A stretch of DNA of 64,000 nt, taken from Sphingobium lactosutens DS20 (GTDB lineage Bacteria > Pseudomonadota > Alphaproteobacteria > Sphingomonadales > Sphingomonadaceae). The notes below the pieces were generated by a model. That model made no database searches, was not told the origin of the DNA, and saw only the letters and a program-made list of their open reading frames with translations. The stretch covers positions 186,001 through 250,000 of the forward strand of contig NZ_ATDP01000092.1 of assembly GCF_000445105.1 (NCBI RefSeq). The letters run 5' to 3'. This document shows, in pieces, positions 58,269 to 64,000 of this stretch. The stretch's first letter is position 1, and each line of letters begins with the position of its first letter. A program made the translations under genes and the position numbers.

Positions 58269-58796
58269 ATGAAATATATGGGATTGGCCGTGATGACCGC
58301 TACTCTGCTGGCGGGAACAGCGTCGGCGCAGGAAAAGGAAAAAAGGGACGACACGATGGACAAGGCCGGGCGGATCGCGAGCCAGCCGGCGCGCGACATC
58401 GGCCTCGACAAGGATGACATTCCGCCGATCCTGACCGAGGCGGTGGACAATCCCTATGCCGCCCCGGCCAGCCGCAGCTGCAAGGGGCTGAACCGGGAAC
58501 TGGGCGCATTGAACGCCGTGCTGGGCGACGATTTCACCGCGAGCAAGGAAGCCAATGAGAATCGCACGGGCAAGATCGCGGAGGCGGTCGGCAAGACGGT
58601 GGTCAATTCGCTGATCCCGTTTCGCGGCCTGGTGCGCGAGATCAGCGGCGCCGCGCCCGCCGAGCGCCGGTTGCAGGCGGCCGTGACCGCCGGCATTGCG
58701 CGCCGCGGCTATATTCGCGGCATGGCGGCGGCCAAGGGATGCAAGATCGCGCCGATCGCGCCGGAACCGGCAGCGAAGGGCGGTAACAAGAAATAA
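58269..58796 (+). CDS. Secreted protein of unknown function
   Basis: A 175-residue protein with a signal peptide (KYMGLAVMTATLLAGTASAQEKE). The mature part includes DDTMDKAGRIASQPARDIGLDKDDIPPILTEAVDNPY and SRSCKGLNRELGALNAVLGDDFTA, with two cysteines (SRSCKG and AKGCKI). A weakly hydrophobic helical part follows (VVNSLIPFRGLVREISGAAPAERRLQAAVTAGIARRGYIRG). The family is frequent in sphingomonads but unnamed to me. It ends directly before a strong hairpin. Confidence 0.75.
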   Translation: MKYMGLAVMTATLLAGTASAQEKEKRDDTMDKAGRIASQPARDIGLDKDDIPPILTEAVDNPYAAPASRSCKGLNRELGALNAVLGDDFTASKEANENRTGKIAEAVGKTVVNSLIPFRGLVREISGAAPAERRLQAAVTAGIARRGYIRGMAAAKGCKIAPIAPEPAAKGGNKK

Positions 58797-58806
58797 GCCG
58801 GAAACG

Positions 58807-58830
58807 GTGCTCCCGCCCCGGCGGGAGCAC
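58807..58830 (+). terminator. Bidirectional hairpin between the secreted-protein gene and pheT
   Basis: GTGCTCCCGCC (58807-58817) pairs perfectly with GGCGGGAGCAC (58820-58830) around a 2-nt loop, between the convergent stops at 58796 and 58839. A T-rich stretch (TCTGCCTCTT) follows on the plus strand. Confidence 0.75.
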
Positions 58831-58838
58831 TCTGCCTC

Positions 58839-61256
58839 TTATCCCCGCAGGGTCGCGCCCAGCTTGCCGGCGGCCTTGACCACCGATGCGCTGATCGCCT
58901 CCAGCTCTTCCTGGGAAAAGCTTTTGTCCCCCGGTTGCAGCGTGACTTCAATGGCGAGCGACTTTTGCCCGTCCTCGACCCCGGGTCCCACAAAGACGTC
59001 GAACAGGCGCACGTCGACGATGGCCTTCTTGTCCGCGCCGCGCACCGCGCGCACGAGAGCATCCGCTTCGACATCGGCGGGCACCAGAAAGGCGAAGTCG
59101 CGCTTGACCGCTTGCAGGGCAGGCGGCGCATAGGGCGCGCGCAGCGCCCCGCTCTTGCGTTTGGGCGGAATGGCGTCGAGGAAAATCTCGCCCGCCACCA
59201 CGGCGCCCGACAGGCCGAACTGCCGCGCCAGGCTGGGGTGCAGCACGCCATATTCGGCCAGCATCATCTTGGGCCCCAGGCGCAACGTGCCGGACTGGCC
59301 GGGATGATAGGCGGCGGACGCTTCGCCAAAGCCTTGCAGATTGGCGACCGGGGCGCCGGCTGCGGCCAGCAGCGCGATCACTTCGGCCTTGGCGTCGAAG
59401 GCGTCGAACGGCTGCGCCTTGCCCGACTGCCAGCCACGCGCGACCTTTTCCCCCGCCAGCACGAAGCCGACCGTCGCGCGCTCGCCCTGTTTGAAATAGC
59501 GGCGGCCCAGTTCAAACAAACGGACCGACGCGGCGCCGCGATCGACATTGCGCTTCGTTGCGGAAAGGAGGCCCGGCAGCAGCGAGGGCCGCATGACCTT
59601 GAGATCCTCCGAGATCGGATTGGCCAGCGTCCAGTCGCCGCCACCCACGGCCGCCGCTTCCTTTTCGGAAAGGAAGGACCAGTTGATCGCTTCGGCCAGG
59701 CCTCGCGCGGCGGCGGTGCGGCGTACGCGCCGTTCGACCAGCTGTTCGGGCGTGGCGGTGGGGCGGGCAACGCCGGGCGTGCGCGGCAGCGGGGTGGAGG
59801 GCACATGGTCCAGCCCGACGATGCGCACCACTTCCTCGACAAGGTCGGGCCAGCCATCGACATCGCGCCGCCAGCTGGGCACGGTGACGGTCCAGTGGCC
59901 CGGCACGCTGACGGGCATGCCATCCTGATATTCGACGCTGTCTGCGTCACCCGACACGGCAAAGCCCAGGCTTTCGAGAATGCGCTTCTGTTCGTCAGCG
60001 GGCACATCCACGCCGGCAAGCGCGAGGCACTGATCGGGTGTATAGGCAATGGTGCGCAAGGCGAGAGGCAGCGCACCTGCGCGCGTCGCCTCGCTCGGCG
60101 TGCCGCCGCACAGGGTCACGACCAGGCTGGTCGCGATCGACAGCCCGTCGTCCAGGAAGGCGGGATCGACGCCACGCTCGAACCGGCCGCGCGCGTCGGA
60201 GGTGAGCGCCAGCTTCTGTCCGGTGACAGCGATCCGTTCCGGCGTGAAATAGGCGCATTCGATCAGCACGTCGCTCGTGCCGTCCTGCGCGCCCGAATGT
60301 TCGCCGCCCATGATGCCGCCAATGTCGTGCACGGCTTCGTCGTCGGCGATGACGGTCATGCTCTCATCGACCGTGTAGGTCTTGCCATTGAGCGCCAGCA
60401 CCTGTTCGCCGCTGCGCCCCTTGCGCGCGACCAGCCCGCCTTTCAGGGTTGCCATGTCATAGACGTGGAGCGGGCGGCCAAGGTCGATCATGATATAATT
60501 GGTGATGTCGACCAGCGCGCTGATCGGCTTCTGGCCGATCGCCTTCAAGCGCCGCGCCATCCAGTCGGGCGAGGCGCCATTGGTGACGCCGCGCACGGTG
60601 CGGGCGTAGAAAGCGGGGCAGCCATCGGGATCGTCGGTGCGGACGTCCGGTCCCGGACCCGCGCCCTCGATCGTCGGCACGATGATGGCATTGAGCCAAC
60701 CAAGGCCGGCGGCCGCGAGATCGCGCGCAATGCCGCGCACACCCATGCAATCCTGCCGGTTGGGCGTCACCGACACGTCGATGACCGGATCGTCAAGCCC
60801 GGCCCAGTCAGCATAGACGCGGCCGACCGGCGCGTCGGGCGCGAGTTCGATGATGCCGTCATGATCGTCGCCCAGCTCCAGCTCGCGGGTCGAACACATC
60901 ATGCCGTTGGATTCAACGCCGCGGATTGCGGTCTTCTTCAGCACCATGCCGTTGGATGGGACCACCGCCCCTTCCAGACCGAAGACGCCGATCAGGCCCG
61001 CGCGGGCATTGGGCGCGCCGCATACGACCTGCAACGGCTCCCCATCGCCATGATCGACGGTCAGCACCTGCAGCTTGTCGGCCTGCGGATGCTTGTCGGC
61101 GGTAAGCACCCTGGCAATCTTGAACCCGGCGAGCTTTTCGGCCGGGTTTTCGACGCCCTCGACCTCCAGGCCGATGGCGTTCAGCGTCTTGAGGATGGTG
61201 GCAAGGTCGGCATCGGTATCAAGATGCGTCTTGAGCCAGCTCAGCGTGAACTTCAT
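58839..61256 (-). CDS. pheT: Phenylalanine-tRNA ligase beta subunit
   Basis: An 805-residue subunit. The N-terminus [21 protein letters not shown] is followed by the OB-fold tRNA-binding domain ([21 protein letters not shown]) and the B3/B4 editing domain ([33 protein letters not shown]). The B5 domain and a catalytic-like core come next, and a C-terminal FDX-ACB domain ([19 protein letters not shown]) ends it. Length fits. It overlaps the pheS stop (ATGA). Confidence 0.97.
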   Translation of the reverse strand: MKFTLSWLKTHLDTDADLATILKTLNAIGLEVEGVENPAEKLAGFKIARVLTADKHPQADKLQVLTVDHGDGEPLQVVCGAPNARAGLIGVFGLEGAVVPSNGMVLKKTAIRGVESNGMMCSTRELELGDDHDGIIELAPDAPVGRVYADWAGLDDPVIDVSVTPNRQDCMGVRGIARDLAAAGLGWLNAIIVPTIEGAGPGPDVRTDDPDGCPAFYARTVRGVTNGASPDWMARRLKAIGQKPISALVDITNYIMIDLGRPLHVYDMATLKGGLVARKGRSGEQVLALNGKTYTVDESMTVIADDEAVHDIGGIMGGEHSGAQDGTSDVLIECAYFTPERIAVTGQKLALTSDARGRFERGVDPAFLDDGLSIATSLVVTLCGGTPSEATRAGALPLALRTIAYTPDQCLALAGVDVPADEQKRILESLGFAVSGDADSVEYQDGMPVSVPGHWTVTVPSWRRDVDGWPDLVEEVVRIVGLDHVPSTPLPRTPGVARPTATPEQLVERRVRRTAAARGLAEAINWSFLSEKEAAAVGGGDWTLANPISEDLKVMRPSLLPGLLSATKRNVDRGAASVRLFELGRRYFKQGERATVGFVLAGEKVARGWQSGKAQPFDAFDAKAEVIALLAAAGAPVANLQGFGEASAAYHPGQSGTLRLGPKMMLAEYGVLHPSLARQFGLSGAVVAGEIFLDAIPPKRKSGALRAPYAPPALQAVKRDFAFLVPADVEADALVRAVRGADKKAIVDVRLFDVFVGPGVEDGQKSLAIEVTLQPGDKSFSQEELEAISASVVKAAGKLGATLRG

Positions 61257-62344
61257 GCGCCCACTCCCCCGCTCAGCGTCGGCACGTCCAGCGCCGAGAA
61301 GCCATAATGTTTGAGCCAGCGCAGATCGCCGTCAAAGAATGCGCGCAAGTCGTTCATCCCATATTTGAGCATCGCCAGCCGATCGACCCCGGTGCCGAAG
61401 GCGAAGCCCTGCCACTCGTCGGGGTTCAGCCCGCACGCCTCGATCACGCGGCGGTTGACCATGCCGCTGCCCAGCACTTCGAGCCAGCCGCCGTCCGCCG
61501 CGTCGCCATCGCCGCCGATGATCCGCTGCCCGTTGACGAGGGTGTAGCCGACGTCGACCTCGACCGACGGTTCGGTAAAGGGGAAATAGCTGGGCCGCAG
61601 GCGCAGGACGATATCCTCGCGCTCGAAAAAGGCCTTGAGGAAGGTTTCCAGCGTCCATTTGAGATGGCCGAGCGTGATGCCCCGGTCGATCACCAGACCT
61701 TCGATCTGGTGGAACATCGGCGTGTGGGTGGCATCGCTGTCGCTGCGATAGACGCGACCCGGCGCGATGATGCGAATGGGCGGCGGCTGGTTCATCATCG
61801 TGCGAATCTGCACCGGCGACGTATGGGTGCGCAGCAGCATCTTTTTCTGCCCCTCCTCGTCGGGGAAGTAGAAAGTGTCGTGCATCGCGCGCGCCGGATG
61901 GGTTTCGGGAATGTTGAGCGCGGTGAAGTTGTGCCAGTCGTCCTCGATCTCAGGCCCGGTGGCGACGGAGAAGCCGAGGTCGGCGAAGATTTCGGCCAGT
62001 TCGTCCATGACCTGGCTGACGGGATGGACGCTGCCTTGCGGGCCGATGTCGGCGGGCAGGGTCATGTCGACCTTTTCGGAGGCCAGTTTCGCGTCGAGCG
62101 CGGCCTGCTCCAGCTGCGCCTTGCGCTCGGCGAGCGCGGCGGTCACGCTTTCGCGCAAATCCTGGATCGGCGGGCCTTTTTCAAGACGCTCCTCGGGCGA
62201 CATGGGGCCGAGCGTTTTCAACAGGCCCGTGACGACCCCGCTCTTGCCCAACGCCCCCACCCGCAACGCTTCGAGCGCGTCCAGCGTATCGGCGGCGGCG
62301 ATGTCGGCAATCAGGCCGGTCTTGAGTGCGCTAATTTCGGTCAT
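61253..62344 (-). CDS. pheS: Phenylalanine-tRNA ligase alpha subunit
   Basis: A 363-residue catalytic subunit. An N-terminal coiled coil ([32 protein letters not shown]) is followed by class II motifs: [56 protein letters not shown] and [16 protein letters not shown]. The start at MTEISALK is chosen from the usual N-terminus. PheS-PheT charges tRNA-Phe. Confidence 0.97.
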   Translation of the reverse strand: MTEISALKTGLIADIAAADTLDALEALRVGALGKSGVVTGLLKTLGPMSPEERLEKGPPIQDLRESVTAALAERKAQLEQAALDAKLASEKVDMTLPADIGPQGSVHPVSQVMDELAEIFADLGFSVATGPEIEDDWHNFTALNIPETHPARAMHDTFYFPDEEGQKKMLLRTHTSPVQIRTMMNQPPPIRIIAPGRVYRSDSDATHTPMFHQIEGLVIDRGITLGHLKWTLETFLKAFFEREDIVLRLRPSYFPFTEPSVEVDVGYTLVNGQRIIGGDGDAADGGWLEVLGSGMVNRRVIEACGLNPDEWQGFAFGTGVDRLAMLKYGMNDLRAFFDGDLRWLKHYGFSALDVPTLSGGVGA

Positions 62345-62415
62345 ATCATTCCCATGGGCCATAATGGCAAAGCGTCGCGTTGCGCCTTAGCGACGCGAGC
62401 GCTGCATGGAAAGGG

Positions 62416-63030
62416 TCAGGCCCGCGCCCCCAGCAGCGCGCCGCCGAAGCCGATGAAGAGCAGGCCGGTGCCGCGGTTGAAGAGGCGCTGGCGGTTGGCG
62501 GGGGCGAGCCAGCGCTTCAAACGACCGCCGCCCAGGGCGTAGACGCCATACCAGAAGCTTTCGATCACCACGAAGCTGGCGATCAATATGGCGAGCTGCG
62601 TCCAGAAGGGACGATCGAGGACGATGAACTGCGGGAAGAGCGCGGCGGCGAAGATGATGAGCTTGGGATTGGAGAGGCCCGTCAATAACCCGGTGGCAAA
62701 GAGCGCATGGTCGGATTTGGCGGGACGCGCGGCATCGCCCATGTCCACGGGCGCGCGCCACGCCTTGACGCCGAGCCAGACCAGATAGGCGACGCCGGCA
62801 TAGCGCAAGACATCGAACAGCCGCGGCGAAGCCTTGAGCAGCGCGCCCAGACCCAGCGCCGAGGCGATGAGACATAACAGGACCGCGCTCATCAGGCCCG
62901 CCATCGTCGCCAGCGCCTTGCGCGGGCCATGGGCAATGCTCTGCGCCATGACGTGCAGCATGTTGGGGCCGGGCGTCGCCGAGATGAGGAACACCGCCGT
63001 GACGTAAATCCACCAGAGATGCAGCGACAT
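62416..63030 (-). CDS. LysE family amino acid exporter
   Basis: A 204-residue inner-membrane protein with about six helices. The N-terminal signature YVTAVFLISATPGPNMLHVMAQSIAHGPRKAL, with PGPN, is typical of LysE/RhtB transporters. SNPKLIIFAAALFPQFI is the second conserved block. Start at MSLHLWW is preferred. The substrate is unknown. It lies 71 nt upstream of pheS on the same strand but has no obvious tie to it. Confidence 0.92.
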   Translation of the reverse strand: MSLHLWWIYVTAVFLISATPGPNMLHVMAQSIAHGPRKALATMAGLMSAVLLCLIASALGLGALLKASPRLFDVLRYAGVAYLVWLGVKAWRAPVDMGDAARPAKSDHALFATGLLTGLSNPKLIIFAAALFPQFIVLDRPFWTQLAILIASFVVIESFWYGVYALGGGRLKRWLAPANRQRLFNRGTGLLFIGFGGALLGARA

Positions 63031-63114
63031 GGGACTGTCCTTCAATCAAGGGTCGACTCAGTATCCGCTTGCCCTCAGCCGATCAAAGGGCGGTTCTGCC
63101 TGAAGAGAAGAACG

Positions 63115-63141
63115 GGGCTTCGACAAGCTCAGCCCGAACGG
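63115..63141 (-). repeat. Single arm of the CCGTTCG repeat
   Basis: A 27-nt half-element starting GGGCTTCGACAAGC and ending GCCCGAACGG matches the right arm of the secD-secF repeat (34580-34606) at about 23 of 27 positions. No partner arm is visible close by. Confidence 0.7.
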
Positions 63142-63160
63142 TTGTGGATATGCAAAACCC

Positions 63161-63199
63161 AAAAGAAAAAGGGCGCCTAAGGCTGATGCCCCGGCGCCC
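63161..63199 (-). terminator. Rho-independent terminator of rpmI-rplT
   Basis: On the minus strand GGGCGCC (63193-63199) pairs with GGCGCCC (63171-63177) and is followed by a run of T broken by one C (complement of 63161-63170). It lies 29 nt after the rplT stop. Confidence 0.88.
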
Positions 63200-63227
63200 C
63201 TTTTAGACGATCTTGCGATCAATCCGC

Positions 63228-63590
63228 TCAGGCGGCGGGCAGCGCGGCCTTCGCCTGGGCGATGATGGCGCTGAACGCTTCGCCTTCATGCATCGCGATG
63301 TCGGCCAGGACCTTGCGGTCCAGTTCGACGCCGGCGAGCTTCAGGCCATGCATGAACTGCGAATAGGTCAGGCCTTCGGCGCGGACGCCGGCGTTGATGC
63401 GCTGAATCCACAGACCCCGGAAGGTCCGCTTCTTCACCTTGCGGTCGCGATAGGCGTACTGGCCGGCCTTTTCGACGGCCTGGCGCGCGATGCGGATGGT
63501 GTTCTTGCGGCGGCCATAATAGCCCTTCGCCTGATCCAGAATCCGCTTATGCTTCGCCTTGGTGGTTACACCACGTTTAACACGTGCCAT
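63228..63590 (-). CDS. rplT: 50S ribosomal protein L20
   Basis: A 120-residue basic protein: [78 protein letters not shown] sequence along its whole length, for example [12 protein letters not shown] and [11 protein letters not shown]. It binds 23S rRNA early in large-subunit assembly. It follows rpmI by 14 nt. Confidence 0.98.
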   Translation of the reverse strand: MARVKRGVTTKAKHKRILDQAKGYYGRRKNTIRIARQAVEKAGQYAYRDRKVKKRTFRGLWIQRINAGVRAEGLTYSQFMHGLKLAGVELDRKVLADIAMHEGEAFSAIIAQAKAALPAA

Positions 63591-63604
63591 AGGTCAGACT
63601 CCTC

Positions 63605-63808
63605 TTACTTCAGGCCGTACGGCGCCCACAGGCGCACATGACCGGCATCGGAATCCGACAGCACGCTGGTGCCGCGATTCTGGCGAATATATTTGGCGTT
63701 GTGGCTGATCAGGCGGTGACGCTTGCCAGCGACGCCATGCTTGACCTTGCCGGTGGCGGTGAATTTGAAGCGCTTCTTCACACCGCTCTTGGTCTTCATC
63801 TTGGGCAT
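63605..63808 (-). CDS. rpmI: 50S ribosomal protein L35
   Basis: A 67-residue protein: [34 protein letters not shown] and RQNRGTSVL match L35. A good AAGGAG site precedes the ATG. It is the first gene of the rpmI-rplT pair; no infC lies within the 190 nt to the window edge. Confidence 0.98.
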   Translation of the reverse strand: MPKMKTKSGVKKRFKFTATGKVKHGVAGKRHRLISHNAKYIRQNRGTSVLSDSDAGHVRLWAPYGLK

Positions 63809-64000
63809 TTTCGTCTCCTTATCTGGCGCGACGATTACAGACAGCCACGGCAGCCCTCGTTAGCCGGGCGGTCACACTGAATATCGCGAAGGGCGGCCCT
63901 TAGTGACCTGCGGCGCAAAAGGCAAGCGATTCGGACCCAAAGCGAGGCGATGACGTTGATGCTGCCATGGCCGATACCGAACCCGACGCGCACATGACAG

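Noticed and set aside
63967..64000. Possible start of a plus-strand gene at the right edge (MADTEPDAHMT)
   Set aside because: Only 11 codons are visible, without a ribosome site or recognisable sequence, so it cannot be supported.

Overview
The window is a 64 kb piece of chromosome from a GC-rich alphaproteobacterium, most likely a sphingomonad (Sphingobium, Sphingopyxis or Novosphingobium type). I infer this from the cytochrome c oxidase gene order, a TonB receptor next to a spinster-type MFS transporter, the protein sequence character, and dispersed palindromic repeats built on CCGTTCG and CGTATCGAAG arms. Most of the window is ordinary housekeeping DNA. No rRNA, CRISPR array, insertion sequence, complete prophage or recognisable anti-phage system was found.

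Layout. 1-4404: an ectoine/5-hydroxyectoine operon (ectA-ectB-ectC-ectD-ask, minus strand; ask runs off the left edge) with a divergent MarR-type regulator (ectR-like). 4436-6526: a DUF421-type membrane protein pair, then a two-gene lysis cassette (GH108-type muramidase plus GTA-type three-helix holin). 6946-16010: a minus-strand block with the cytochrome c oxidase genes (ctaC, ctaD, ctaB, coxF, ctaG, ctaE, surf1) followed by thrC, an rRNA-type methyltransferase and a lipoprotein. 16294-20579: pyrE, pdxJ, acpS, lepB, an AI-2E-family permease and a small gene. 20636-26063: FKBP isomerase, rpsU, a class II aldolase-like protein and a large 5-oxoprolinase/hydantoinase. 26174-28232: arsR-arsC-arsB. 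28312-33513: outer-membrane protein, two lipoproteins, cyclophilin, mgtE, DUF1489 and Mth938-like proteins. 33510-36567: secF, secD, yajC. 36754-38349: tRNA-Pro(GGG) and a bicupin gene in a patch with unusual surroundings. 38685-46267: hisC, tyrA, plsC-like, ydcF-like, ftsX, ftsE, a zinc-ribbon protein, pirin and a GST. 46416-50919: thiC with its TPP riboswitch, a small membrane protein and an S9 peptidase. 50925-55464: TetR, TonB receptor and MFS transporter. 55533-63808: prfC, an aldose epimerase, a secreted protein, pheS-pheT, a LysE exporter and rpmI-rplT.

How genes work together. The ect genes make ectoine from aspartate semialdehyde, ask feeds the pathway, and the divergent MarR protein probably binds a palindrome that covers the predicted ect -35 box. 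The ars genes form an arsenate reduction and arsenite efflux unit whose operator overlaps the arsR start codon. TetR, TonB receptor and MFS genes look like one regulated import system with a clear operator.

The most interesting signals are in translation starts and small regulatory structures. ectA has no ATG, GTG or TTG start upstream of its conserved N-terminus. The ectR start is overlapped by a short ORF with a better ribosome binding site. The Mth938-like gene seems to begin with CTG overlapping the secF stop. acpS takes its Shine-Dalgarno sequence from the end of a repeat element that can also hide it. arsR may be leaderless. The bicupin leader can form two mutually exclusive hairpins. 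Nothing here is clearly a wholly new system.
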